A stretch of DNA of 64,000 bases from Amorphophallus konjac (taxonomy: Eukaryota > Streptophyta > Magnoliopsida > Alismatales > Araceae), in NCBI GenBank assembly GCA_022559845.1, contig CM040117.1:77599731-77663730 (forward strand), written 5' to 3'. The position numbers were made by a program, and so were the translations under genes. The notes below the pieces were generated by a model. The model was not told where the DNA came from, did not search any database, and saw only the letters and a list, made by a program, of their open reading frames with translations. Shown here one piece after another: positions 20,532 through 31,528 of this stretch (within the stretch, counting starts at the first letter, position 1; every line of letters begins with the position of its first letter).

Positions 20532-22845
20532 TTTTGAGTCCTATGTAATTTTATTTGAGTCATTTGATGTATTTTCCCTTTTATTTGAGTCATGTTCCTA
20601 GGTCTTGTGTTCATTTCCCTAAGTTTGAGTGTCATTAGGTTGTCTAGTTAGCTATTGGGCCCAATTCATTGGGCTTGGCCCAAGGGCTCTCCCCTACCCC
20701 CTCGGTTATTTGTCATTGAGTCAATTGTCAGGGACTTTTGTAGAAATGTGGGTTTCCTATATATAGGACCCCATTCCCCCCCATTTCAACTTAATGAATC
20801 AATCAATGAAAATGCCATTTGAGATTTCAAACTTAGTTTAGTGGAGTGAATCCAATTGGGTGAGAAGCCCTAGGGTGAGAGATTCCCCACCCCCCTCTTC
20901 TCTCTCTTTCTCTCTCCTCCACTAAGGGGTTCGCCCCTTTCTCTCTCTCCTCCTCCTCCCAACCAACTCCAACCCCCACCTACCTCCATTAATGCCACTC
21001 CACTTCCCATAGCCACCATTACTCCCCCCCCCCGAGTTCCAAGGTAGAATCTTCCCATTCCAACACTATCTCCCCTATTCCAATACAATCTTCCCCATTC
21101 CAACACAATCACCCCTCTTCCCCACACAATCCCACAACTTCCTAGGCCCATTTGAATTTTGAAACCCCTTCCCTCCAAAGCTTTGGCCGCCCCTCTCCCC
21201 TTCCCCTTGGCCAAGTTCGCCCCCCTCCTTCCCTCCACCCCTCACCCTCCACTTCACCCTCCACCCTCCTCTCATCCTCCCCTTTTGGCTGAACCAGCAC
21301 AACATCTGCACCCTTCCCCTTCACCAGCCTTTCCAGCACCCTTAGACACCCTCCAAAACTCCCCCTCAATCCCCCTCCACCCTTCATCCACCTCCCCTTC
21401 ACCATAGACCCCCTTCCCCTTCTTCTCTCTTGGTTATTGGAAGCTACTTCAAAGTTGCAGTTTGCTGTCCAAGAGTTACAGATGAACCTGTAGTTTGCAG
21501 CGGCCACCATGACCACACCCCGGTGACTTTGAAGGTCCAAGAGGAGTCCAAAGAAGCGTCTGCCTGTCCTCTTCGCAACGGCAATGATTTCGTCCCCATC
21601 GGAGCACTGAGCTGCACAGGAGGTCCATTCTCCCACGACTGCGCAGAGTTGGCTCTGCAGAGATCCTGAGCCGGAGAGAAAGCTCCACCGCGACAAACCC
21701 CGGAAGAATCAGGCCACGAGCTCTTCTGAAAAGTTCTTTATCTCCCTGTCTAATTTCAGAATCAAGAAGCAGAACTCCGTTCGGCATCCTGCAGCAGAAG
21801 TTATCCATTTTCTTCCTCAAGCGTTCGACTCTGCTTCCCACTGTCTGCATCGACCACTTCTCACTTTTCTGAGTCCTCTGATCTTCACCGGCATCTTTTG
21901 GCATCCCCATTTGTTCTGGTGTAAAGAGGACTCACCAACGGTTCCAACGGTTCCAACGGCGACTGATTCGAAGTTCAGGAACGGTCGGGGCAGCCTCGTC
22001 TTCCTACTGTTGGTAGTCTGTTGCAGACAGTCTGAGATTCAGCAACCCTGTTTGTACTCCCGCCCAGGCCGCCAGCGACCCCTGAAGAAATTGGCAAAAT
22101 TCAGAGGCACTCCTGTTCTAGAGACGAAGAGATCCCCACTGGTCTCACCCTCAGCGAAATTCCAGAGAGAGTTCTGCGGCCTCCACACCCTCTATCTGTC
22201 ATCTATTACAGAGAGAATGCCGATTCGGTGTCATCACTTCTTCATCACTCTTAGCACTAGTTTTCCCTCCCCGCTTGGCCGGCTGAAGGCCCCTCCATGT
22301 GTGGAGGTAGTGTTTGGATGTAACTATCATCTTCCCTTCCCCACGATCCCCCCCTTGCATGGGGTGTAGTGTTGTAATAGCTTAAACAGGTCAAGCTACC
22401 CCGGCGCGGCGTGTGGGGAACCCACGCTTCCCCGCTCGCCCTCGTCTCCGAGCGGGACCGGTTTCTTCAAACCGGTCGAGTGAGTGCTCCAAAACGTTGC
22501 TCTAATTCATGCTTGTTCTTTCAATATTAGTTCATAAACTCCGCTGGCCGTGACGAGAGCCCGATCCTTAAGCTCATTTGCTATAAGTGATCATCGTGGG
22601 AAGAGAGTGGAACCCGTGCCCTTTGGCACTTCGTCGGACCCTTGATTTGGGCAGCCATACCCTTAGGGAATCAAACCTTGGCCTTACTGGCCCTCTACCA
22701 GCAAGGGCCTAGCCCACACAACCTCCCCTTGGCATTGCCAAGTTACCCCGAGTCTTAGTGAGCATCGGGTGAGCGGTTGCTATTATCGGTCCGTTTTGAA
22801 TGCTTAATTGCGCTTGCTTGTTGAGTCCTAGGTTGTGTCACATAA
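20450..22845 (+). mobile_element. 3' LTR of element C
   Basis: 2396 bp, nearly identical to the 5' LTR; the last bases are CACATAA where the other has CACATCA. A TATA-like TATATATAGG lies near 20758-20767. Small differences throughout (for example a longer C run near 21027) show some time since insertion. Confidence 0.85.
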
Positions 22846-22868
22846 ACCTCAAGATAAATAGAGTTGTA

Positions 22869-22880
22869 GCTCTGATACCA
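22869..22880 (-). other. Primer binding site of element B
   Basis: Minus strand TGGTATCAGAGC, two bases from the LTR at 22883. It confirms that B reads leftward and that the right LTR is its 5' LTR. Confidence 0.85.
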
Positions 22881-22882
22881 AT

Positions 22883-23084
22883 TGTTGGCCCAGTTGACGA
22901 GCAGACAAGAAGGGGGAGTTGAATTGTCCTCAAGCGAGATGGTAATTTTTAAGGCTAACATCAGAATTAAAACAGCTATCAGAGTTAAAACTAAAATGAG
23001 TTGGACTTTGAAACCTATGCGAAATTAATTCTCTCTAACTTCCCAATCTTACACAATAAATATAAACGGATTAAGCATGCAAAC
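22883..23084 (-). mobile_element. 5' LTR of element B, piece 1
   Basis: Matches 6843-7044 of the left LTR (TGTTGGCCC, CAAGCGAGATGGTAATTTTT). It is cut after GCATGCAAAC by gypsy solo LTR b and resumes at 26622. Confidence 0.85.
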
Positions 23085-24179
23085 TATCACGCCCCGAACT
23101 GATAGCAGCGAAAGGCATGCTCGGAACGTGACAGCGAAATGGTCATGTCAATCAGAGTAGCAAAAACGACACATAAGAATAACACCAATAATACGAAGAG
23201 GCCATAGCTTGACAAAAATAATTATTTTATTGATGTCAATAATTTAAATTATAAATTTGATTTGATTTACAATAATAGACTCAATAAAGAAAAAAAATGA
23301 AATGAACACTACTCACTACACTAACTAGACTCAAGCAAATAAAGAAAAGAAGACTCAAGTCTCTAAGCTCCAGGTTCACTTGATTACACTAGCCCGTTCC
23401 CAATTGTACATGATCCATCTACCGAATTACCTGAAAAATATTAAAGTAGGGAGTGTGCGAGAAGCTCAGTAGGATTTACACTCTATCACCAGACAGAATT
23501 TAAGTAATTACCTATTTCGTGAATATGAATGAATGATGTGTAAAACATAAATAAAGCGGACTAAGTAAACATTATGAACAGAAGAAAATTGACAATTAAT
23601 TGGAATTGAGATAATGCAAGTCGAGATATCAAGAGCAAGTAACTAGAATTTTAATGTGAATGGCCATTTATCAAGTCAAGTCAAGTCACGTCAAGCAAGT
23701 ACTTTTACAAAATTCACGTATGTATATCAAAGTGTCACGAGAATGTGGAATGTCGTAGACTCACACGCTAGCTAGTACTTCGGGGCAATACCTCCCCATG
23801 TCATTAAAACTCCCATGGACACTAGTACTTTTTGGGTGCTCTCCCCAGGACCAAACCGGGCCCTTATAATATCTGATGGCATTGAGGGTTAGATCAAGGA
23901 TCCCACGAAATCTAGACATCCACAATATCTGATGGCCAAGAGTTCCAAGGTAAAGCTATGTAACCAAGGTAAGATTCATAGGAATATGGTTTTCTTTAAG
24001 ACTTCCAACAACAAGCCCAAAAAGGGTAAGTCATTTAACAAAAATGACTTTGATGAACGATTTATAAGAATATGTTTGAGAATGGAACTAAAAAAAGGTC
24101 ATAATCTTGAGATATTATAGCCTAAAGAGGCTATATTGGTCTAACACGAAAAACCCACGGGAAACCGTAACAATGAAAG

Positions 24180-24420
24180 AAGAGACGGTCAGAACTGGAC
24201 CGCTATCAAAATATGGCAGTCTTGAGGGGACCGCAATAAAGTGGGTTAGACAAGGCTCATCCGGTCAAAGTAATGAACGCGTCTAAGGAGCCGGACGCGT
24301 TTAAATGAAGGCGTCGGGAACACTGGAGGCTTCAAAAAGTGGCCACATGGCTATGAGAAGAAGACGATCTAGGCAAGACCGCAACCATCAAATGGCGGTC
24401 TTGGAAGGGCCGTTTTCATA
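24180..24420. repeat. GCGGTC/GACCGC inverted-repeat cluster 1 (LTR b)
   Basis: Six units, among them ACGGTC-AGAACTG-GACCGC (24185), ACGCGTC-TAAGGAGCC-GGACGCGT (24278) and GGCGGTC-TTGGAAGG-GCCGT (24394). Stems of 5-7 bp with 7-9 nt loops, one every 25-45 bp. Confidence 0.65.
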
Positions 24421-24999
24421 AAATTGACAGAATTTCGACAGAACTTCGACATGCCTCGTTCCGCCAAAAATAGACTTCCAATGGGTTCAGGTCTTGGTGG
24501 TACAACCTGCTCGGCGTCCGAGTGGGAATCCCAAGCTCGCGGAGTCTTACGGAGGCCTCGGAACATGAACACCTAGTCCGGCGGAAGGAATATCCGACGG
24601 AGAGGTATTCGATGCCCAAGAAATAATAGCTTAAAATTAGTGAAAAACGAGTGTAGCGGTAAGTCGAAACCACCGGAGTGGAACGACCCTCAACCAATCT
24701 CAACAAGGTAACGAGCTATGAACAATAATTAAAAGGATAGTACCAAAGATTTTACAAGTTAAACCATGGTTTGACCATTTATTTCTGCATTTTTCTCCAA
24801 CAATAGAAAGATAAGAATTGATCTAAATTAGAACTTGATAATTCCAACAACTTAAATGGGCATGTTCTGTAGTGTTTTAGCTTCAGCAACGTGCAATATG
24901 ACAGCATAAGCATAGCCTAATACGTCGAAAAATGAGCCAATTTTATGCTGGAAAACAAGAGAAAAAGATGGTCTTCTGCACGCCGCAACTAGCATAAGA

Positions 25000-25290
25000 C
25001 GGTCTCAAGAAGACCGCTACAGTAAACCATTCATATATATATATATATATATATTATTGAGTCATGAACGCATCTAAGAGTCTGGACGTGCCTCAGAGAA
25101 GGTGCGCATTAATAATATCTCATAATTTATTAAACTAATTAATATGCGTGAACGCGTCTTAGAGATCGGACGCGTCAATTAAAATAATATTTTTTTGATA
25201 ATCTGGGGTGAGCAAGACGGTCTATCGCGTGACCATTTCTTCATAAAACGGTCACTGGTACGACCATTTTCAAACCCGAGGTCTGTCGAC
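25000..25290. repeat. GCGGTC/GACCGC inverted-repeat cluster 2 (LTR b)
   Basis: Five units of the same type, for example ACGGTC-TCAAGAA-GACCGC near 24999 and ACGCGTC-TTAGAGATC-GGACGCGTC near 25150. The cluster is interrupted by an (AT)n tract at about 25036-25053. Confidence 0.6.
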
Positions 25291-26621
25291 GGCGAACTCC
25301 GACAGACCTTGACTAAAACGGCGATTTCGAGCAATATAATGAACGAAATTTAGGGAAAATGGTACCGTTGGAAAGAGCATTCAAAGACAACTAAGATAGC
25401 ATGCTTTGATTAGAGTTTGGGCTAAGATAAACCAACATAAGACGTACTTAAAGTGAAGGTAACCTTTCGGGTATACCTCCGAGTAAACTAAGAAATTCAA
25501 TAGGCATGGTATACTAAAATTGGGCAAACTAGTATCAAATGAAAGAGAACATAAAGACAAACAAGATGACACATTTTATTATGGGCTCAGCCTGAAAGAA
25601 ACCTACCTTAGATGCATTGAAAGGAAGGCGACACCGAGGAACCCTAATGTAAACCCACGCTTTTCTCGCCGTCCCACGCTCTCGATCGCGCACACCGGCA
25701 CTGCTACGGCCAAATGGAGTTCTCGGGAGTATTAGGCGTCGATTTATAGAGTTGGAGTCGAAGGAAGAGTCGTGTGTGGGCTAGGGGATCGAAGGGAAGA
25801 TGCCTCCGCGCGATATTTGCGGACGACCGATTCAAACGAGCTTATCCATCAAAATTTGACGACTAGGGTTATGGTTTATGCTGAGAAATTGAGGGGAAAA
25901 GAGCTTCTATCATGGGACTACGATTTGGGACATGATTGAGCCTAATTGGGTTCGAATTGTGCTCGAATTTGGTGGATTAAGGTTGATCTATCCAAAACTC
26001 CGAGTTTTACCTGCAAATCTTTGATTCGGGCTTAATTAAATTTTCTTTTGGGATCGGCCCAGTTACAAATTTTATTAAGCATTCCGTCTTCTACAAGAAT
26101 ATTAATTTTTCATATTTTATAAATTAGTCAAAATTTGGCCTAAGGGTGAAATTCCATTAATTTAATTAAGTTAAATTCGGATGGTCGTAAAAAATTGATT
26201 GTGTCTCAAAATATTAATTTTCTTGTATGGTCGTCGTAGTCAAATAATTATTCCTTCTTATTTATATAGTTTGGCCATTTTTAAAATAATTAATCATTAT
26301 AGTGTCGTTTAACTAAGAAAAATCATTGAAGTCATTAAATGACAAGTTAATTAAGAAAATAACTATTTTAACCTTTTCAGTAGATCGGCCTCACTTTTAC
26401 GTCAGGTCTCAAATCAATTATTCATTCTATTTTTTTGCAAATATGTTTTTCTTTTATTTAGTTCATCTTTATTTATTCACACGAGATTAAATAATTTAAG
26501 CAATTTCTAAACTTAATTCACAACACGTTTTTCATATATTTATTTTCCCTCATTTTTCATTTCAGTACATATTTTATTCTTAAATTTTTTTTATCCTTTA
26601 TTAATTAACTGGGGTGTTACA

Positions 26622-27452
26622 CAACCACACAGTGCGAGAGAGATTTTTAAGGTGGTTCGGGATCACACCGGGCTCCCTACGTCCACCCCTCACCAACTGG
26701 TGAGGCTTCCACTATCTTGTACCAACCTACAAGATAGCACATGGAGCCTAGCTCCAACACACACGCAGGCAGAACCTGCACACACATGGGGTGTAACCCC
26801 AAACACACACGGAGACAGAGTCTCCAACATGATCCGACGACCGGATCAATAACACACACACGCTGCAACAGTCGCAGCACCAAACATGCACAACCGTACG
26901 TAGACGGTCAAACCACGCACATATTCTGAAGTTCAGAAAATGAAAGAATGTTCAATACATGCCCATGCTCAAGATAAACTGAAGAATAACACTAAGATAG
27001 ACTTAGAAAGGTTGCAGAAATATCTCCTCAATGGATGACGACCTGTAGACAAATCTTTCTTGAAGCTCTTCAACAGTGGGGGGTCGATCTTCAAAAGGTA
27101 TGAAGATGAACGAACTCCTCCTTGGAGATTCAGCTTCATTGAAGCTCGGACACTTGAAAAACGGATGTATCTGGATCGCCCCTGTAAGAAGAAGAAAATA
27201 GATAAGCTCTCAAAAACCCTCTCTCCCTCTCCACCTATGGCCACACAAGTGTTCTCCCATTTTTATCTCTTCTACCAAAACCTAAAATCGCAAGTGTTAT
27301 ATAGAGGCACAAAGAGATGTTCTAAAGAACAAAAAAGCTCATGCAAAAACCCTTGAAAACCCCTCTAAGATAGGTATGTATAACCTAGGGGCAAAGGGGT
27401 CAAAATAGGACTTAAATGGGTTAGGTTAGATGGGTTTCGAAATCAATGTGGG
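26622..27452 (-). mobile_element. 5' LTR of element B, piece 2
   Basis: Matches about 7045-7900 of the left LTR, including the conserved hairpin (26688-26705) and the TATA box (27296-27304). It ends in GAAATCAATGTGGG, the left copy of a 14-bp target duplication of LINE 1. Confidence 0.85.
27296..27304 (-). promoter_or_regulatory. TATA box in the 5' LTR of element B
   Basis: CTATATAAC on the minus strand, as in the left LTR. In this copy the upstream palindrome array is now about 9 kb away because of the LINE insertion, so this promoter is probably disabled. Confidence 0.55.
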
Positions 27453-27541
27453 TGGCAACATTGATCTCCTCTACACCTGATCAACAAGAAGATACCCATG
27501 TGCTTAAATATTTTCAGCTACCACAAATAAAGGCTCATGCT

Positions 27542-27911
27542 AATTACTGTGCGGTTTACTGGTCATTGCCTCCTGCTTCTCAACACAAACTTAACACCGA
27601 TGGCGCTTCTCGAGGGAACCCAAGCATTGCTGGTGGCGGGGCAATACTAGGAGACTCTCGTGGTCACCTCCTTGTCGCCTGCTCTTATCCATATGGTCAG
27701 ACTACCAGTTTCGTGGTAGAATTCTTAGCCGTCCTTGATGGCCTTCGGTTATGCTACTCAACCAATCTTCGAGTTGACATTATTGAGGTGGACTCTAAAG
27801 CTCTCCTACAAACACTAGCCCACAGGAAGCATGTCCCTAGAGATTATTAGATCTTTGTGATGAGCTCTGGCACCTACTTGATTTTTATTCCCCCACTCTC
27901 CAACACATCTA
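27542..27911 (+). pseudogene. LINE 1 RNase H, N-terminal part
   Basis: A plant L1 RNase H domain begins with KLNTDGASRGNPSIAGGGAI (start of the RNase H fold) and EFLAVLDGLRL. A frameshift near 27845 moves the product to another frame, in which it continues LWHLLDFYSPTLQHIY up to the solo LTR. The second half lies at 29889-30048. Confidence 0.75.
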
Positions 27912-28514
27912 TGTAGATTCTAAGAAATCCACTTAGAACAATTAAAAGGAAAAAAGAAAATGAATAGAAGAATGGGAAAAGAGGGGGAAAAGGGGAGCAT
28001 GAGAGGATGCTAAGGGGAATGTGATCGCCAGAGACGCGAGGGCCTCAAAGGATATAACAAATAATCAATGGAGGGATCGCGATATAAATACCTTAAATAC
28101 GGGAGAGATTGTGAGTGCACCTTCTCTTTCTATCGGCCGGCCGATGAAGAGAGTTTTCCTTGATTGATTACCCTTGCAAAATTAACAAACACCAATAAAC
28201 AAACATGGATTAGAAACCAAGATGTGTAGCATCAAATCCAAATGTAAATATGGACATAGAAAGCATGGATATGAACACCCCTTATTGGTGTTTGGCCTTT
28301 AAACCCCTATGCAAAAGGGTAGGTAAAAGATGATGTATGATGAAGAATAGAGGGAGACGTGCAAGTGTTGCACTATGGAGATGTGCTAGAGTGCACAATA
28401 GGGGAAGATCTCAATAAAGAAATAAAAGAAAAAATGATATGATGCATGCAATTAACTAAAGCAAAAATAAGAGATAGGAGGGGAAAGCTTAGTGGTTTTC
28501 TCCAATTTGGCTTC

Positions 28515-28672
28515 AAGCTAAGATGAAGATCTTCAATGGAGGAAGAAGATGATGTAGAACTCCATGGATGTAGAGGCTTCAAATCTTCAATAGAGGAAGA
28601 AGAACTCCATGGATGTAGAGGCTTCAAATCTTCAATAGAGGAAGAAGAACTCCATGGATGAAGCTTTTAGGT
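28515..28672. repeat. 54-bp tandem repeat, about three copies
   Basis: Unit: CTTCAAATCTTCAATAGAGG, then AAGAAGAACTCCATGGATGT with a short linker. It lies just downstream of the TATA box in LTR orientation, so it would be in the transcript. Confidence 0.75.
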
Positions 28673-28761
28673 GCATGGGAGTCTTACTCCTTGAGCCTTT
28701 GGTCCAGTATCACCTCCTCTTGAATTGATTTTTATGTTTTTTCACAAGGGAGAGAGAGATT

Positions 28762-28771
28762 CTATTTATAG
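28762..28771 (-). promoter_or_regulatory. TATA box of the family G solo LTR
   Basis: Minus strand CTATAAATAG, a canonical plant TATA box. The 151-bp tandem repeats and then the GC-stem array lie immediately upstream. Confidence 0.6.
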
Positions 28772-28775
28772 GGTT

Positions 28776-29290
28776 GAAATTCAGAATTAATTCCAAGGGA
28801 AATTAGGAAAACATGTTTTAGTGGGATTTGGAATGAGATAAACATTAGGCAAGTGTTCCTTCAACATTGGAAAGTCATAGGAACCCTTTCCCAAGTGGAA
28901 AAGGAGGTTAAATGAGTAAAGGAAGGGAAATTCGGAATTAATTCCAAGAGAAAATAAGAAAACATGTTTTAGTTGGATTTGGAAGAGATAAACCTTAGGC
29001 AAGTGTCCCTTCAACCTTGGAAAGTCATAGGAACCCTTTCCCAAGTGGAAAAGGAGGTTAAATGAGGAAAGGAAGGGAAATTCTGAATTAATTCCAAGAG
29101 AAAATAAGAAAACATGTTTTAGTTGGATTTGGAAGAGATAAACCTTAGACAAGTGTCCCTTCAACCTTGGAAAGTCATAGGAACCCTTTCCCAAGTGGAA
29201 AAGGAGGTTAAATGAGGAAAGGAAGGGAAATTCGGAATTAATTCCATAAAAAATTAGGAAACTTAGTTTTGGTAGGATGGAAAGGGGGAT
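28776..29290. repeat. 151-bp tandem repeat, three copies plus a partial fourth
   Basis: Units start at about 28778, 28929, 29081 and 29232, each with GAATTAATTCCA, AACATGTTTTAGT and AAAGTCATAGGAACCCTTTC. It lies between the GC-stem array and the TATA box and is absent from the other family G LTR. Open frames across it are by-products of the repeat. Confidence 0.85.
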
Positions 29291-29399
29291 CCTTCCTCCA
29301 AGTGTCCTTTCAATATTAGGAAGCCATAGGAACCCTCTCGCAAGTGAAAAAGGAGTGTAAGTGAGGAAGGGAAGGGGTGCTGATGGAGTTCGGAATTGA

Positions 29400-29690
29400 A
29401 CAAGAATTGACGACCTTGGTCAAGGCGTTAATTGAAATCACGACTGGGACAAAGGCCTTAATTCACGGATTTAATTTTAGCAATAAAACTTTCTGTATTT
29501 AAAAATGATGAAGAGACGCCTGAGGGAGAGGCGTTATTTAAAAACACGACCCAATGAGGGTCGTTAATTCTTATTTTTCTGTTTTGGAAACCAAAAAATT
29601 CCAGAAACTGACGCCTTTGCCTCTAGTCGTCCTTTCTTCAAAACGCGCCTCAGACCAGGCCGTTAATTAAAACACGCCCCACTTCAAGTC
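29400..29690. repeat. Array of GC-rich inverted repeats (family G solo LTR)
   Basis: At least six units, for example GACGACCTTGGTCAAGGCGT (29409), GACGCC-TGAGGGA-GAGGCGTTA (29515) and ACGACCC-AATGA-GGGTCGTTAA (29545). Unit positions match those at 1600-1890, while stem sequences have changed on both sides. Confidence 0.6.
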
Positions 29691-29888
29691 GTGAATCCAA
29701 AAAAAAGAGAAAACTGCCCAAAAAAACCAGAAAAATAGGGAAAAATAAGAAGAGGGAAAAAAGGGAGAAATCTAAGAAAATTGGGGAAAATAACTCAAAA
29801 AAAGTTAATTGGAGGGTCAAATTGGGGCATTACAAGGTAATACGAGATGCACTCATAGTAACGTAAATTTTGGCGTGTCTACAATCTA

Positions 29889-30048
29889 TAGAGAAGGAAA
29901 TCAAGTTGCTGACTTCCTATCCAACCTTGCTTGTGATAGTGGCTGCCAACACATTTTTTTCCAAGAAGAGGAAGTTCCCAGAATAGCTAAGGGCCTTCTC
30001 ATGTTAGACCACCTTCACCTTGGGGCTGTTAGAAAGTCTTCTTCTTAG
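29889..30048 (+). pseudogene. LINE 1 RNase H, C-terminal part
   Basis: Continues the domain split at 27911, with REGNQVADFLSNLA, VPRIAKGLLMLD and a stop at 30046-30048. The minus-strand LINE has the equivalent REGNQVADALASY and LPRLARGAFGLD. Confidence 0.75.
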
Positions 30049-30250
30049 TTTTTTTTTTAGTCAACACTGGCCAAACAGAATCTAATCTGGTCGAATGCAC
30101 ATTCCCCCATAAGGGGAATATGTTCTCACTCCCCCAGACCGATCCTGAGACCAAAATTTTTTATTGATTATATGAAAGAATACATCTTCTCCGGGGCATA
30201 CCCCTGTCCATATCTACATCCAAAAACCAAGAAAACATAGAGCCAATAGG

Positions 30251-31225
30251 CTAATTACAGTTTCGTATAGTGGGCAATCTGCCCTTATCCAGCCCAAAAG
30301 CTCCCCTTGCCAATCTTGGGAGATCCCGCACATGTGTAAAGATACTATTAGTGTGAGTAGAACATACATAAGAAGCCAAAGCATCCGCAACTTGATTACC
30401 TTCTCTGTATGTATGCTGCACCGAGTAGCCACATTGGGATATTAAGTCCAGGATATCCTTCCACCAAGGTAGAACTAGCCAGCTAGGTGCCACTTTCCTT
30501 CGGATAGCAGAAACTAGAAGAGCACAATCAGAAAAAATTGCTCCCACCTGGAGGCGTCCATTAACTACTAAAGACAACCCATCATGGAGAGCCCTAGCTT
30601 CAGCTAAAATGCTATTGCCAACCCCATAGTTAAAGGCAAAACAAATATTCATATTACCATTATGGTCTCTAATACAACCACCACCCCCACATCTCCTCGG
30701 GTTTCCTTTAGATGCCCCATCCACATGCAAAGTAAACTGAGTGGGGGCTAAACTGCATAAAACTATTATAGCCCGCTTGGTGTGGACTTTAGGGAATAGT
30801 CGGAAATGCGCCAAAATATTCATCTGTTTGGCTGAGATCAGGGATGAAAAGGTCAGTTTGTCCAAGGCATAATATATTGTAGCAATCACTTTTCTTTTGA
30901 TGCTGTCTGCACAAGGTGCAATTCCTTCAAATTTTAAGGCACATCTGACCCTCCAAATCTCCCAAAGGATCAATATAGCAGCATACATTCCAGAGTAACT
31001 ATAAGCTGACCGCAAGTTGGATCCAGTCAAGATGTTCCAGCATCGGATAGTTAGCTGATCACATAAATTGATCTTGGCACTGAATAAAGGAGCAATCCAA
31101 TTCCATAAATCTACTGCCAGCTCACTCTTAAGGAAAACATGATTTAGATCCTCTTGAGATAGAGATTTGCAACAAACACATTTGGAAACTAGAGGAATAC
31201 CACATTCAGCCACTCTACAGTCCAC
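30251..31225 (-). pseudogene. LINE 2 ORF2, zinc-binding linker and RNase H segment
   Basis: The end of ORF2 after the stop at 31250-31252. It begins with the Cys-rich RT-associated linker (CVCCKSLSQEDLNHVF) and then an RNase H domain starting FTLHVDGASKGNPRRCGGG, with EARALHDGL, a later Asp (FSDCALLV) and REGNQVADALAS. This RNase H resembles the plant-type domain found at the end of many plant L1 elements. It stays open for 324 residues to its normal end. Confidence 0.8.
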
Positions 31226-31249
31226 TGGTACTGCTCGATAAAGGAGCTT

Positions 31250-31504
31250 CTAAAAGAAAATAGCAGCCCTCGGAGCAATACTTGAGTGCCAAAGCTTAGC
31301 CCATGGACATCTGACTATACTTGTCATCCTCAACAGATTGTAGGAAGACTTTACAGTAAACTCTCTTGTGGACGTACCAGTCCAAATACAGTAATCTATC
31401 CCTCTGCTCAGATGGACATTAGAGAGCCAATTTGTGTTATTAAGGAAGGATCTGGCCGCATGATTGGAGTCTTGGAGAACCTCTCTGACTGTTATTCTTG
31501 GCAT
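31250..31504 (-). pseudogene. LINE 2 ORF2, fragment between stops
   Basis: 84 residues in the same frame as the RT segment, between stop codons at 31529 and 31250. It contains the tail of the connection region (EFTVKSSYNLL, AKLWHSSIAPRAAIF) that precedes the zf-RVT linker in plant L1 ORF2. Confidence 0.7.
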
Positions 31505-31528
31505 AGCCTAAATTCTACTGATGGGAAC

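Larger units (their letters stand above)
15211..22845 (+). mobile_element. Element C: non-autonomous gypsy-like LTR retrotransposon
   Basis: A complete 7635-bp element nested in B, with target duplication ACCTC (15206-15210 and 22846-22850). LTRs of about 2.4 kb match closely. The interior (17605-20449) has a tRNA-Met PBS, a 596-residue open frame with a gag-like start and a long proline-rich middle, and a second frame with the integrase C-terminus and a degenerate chromodomain-like tail. Protease, RT and RNase H are absent. It would depend on an autonomous chromovirus-like partner. Confidence 0.85.
23085..26621 (+). mobile_element. Gypsy solo LTR (copy b)
   Basis: A 3537-bp solo LTR in the 5' LTR of B. 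It starts TATCACGCCCCGAAC (a changed TGTCACG) and ends GGGGTGTTACA. The flanks CAAAC (23080-23084) and CAACC (26622-26626) look like a 5-bp target duplication with one mismatch. Internal blocks are shared with LTRs a and c. It has no coding sequence. The start and end sequences are those of chromovirus (Tekay/Del-like) LTRs. Two inverted-repeat clusters lie at 24180-24420 and 25000-25290. Confidence 0.8.
27912..29883 (-). mobile_element. Family G solo LTR in LINE 1 RNase H
   Basis: 1972 bp, TGTAGATTCTAAG to GCGTGTCTACA, with perfect 5-bp target duplication ATCTA (27907-27911 and 29884-29888). No internal sequence is present, so it is a solo LTR left by recombination. It is homologous to 725-2034 but longer, because of tandem repeats at 28515-28672 and 28776-29290. 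TATA box at 28762-28771 on the minus strand. Confidence 0.88.

Noticed and set aside
28787..29194. 135-codon open frame with an internal repeat
   Set aside because: It only reflects the 151-bp tandem DNA repeat being close to a multiple of three.
30251..31225. A host RNase H-like gene
   Set aside because: It is in frame with, and directly follows, the LINE RT and its zinc-binding linker, so it belongs to the LINE.
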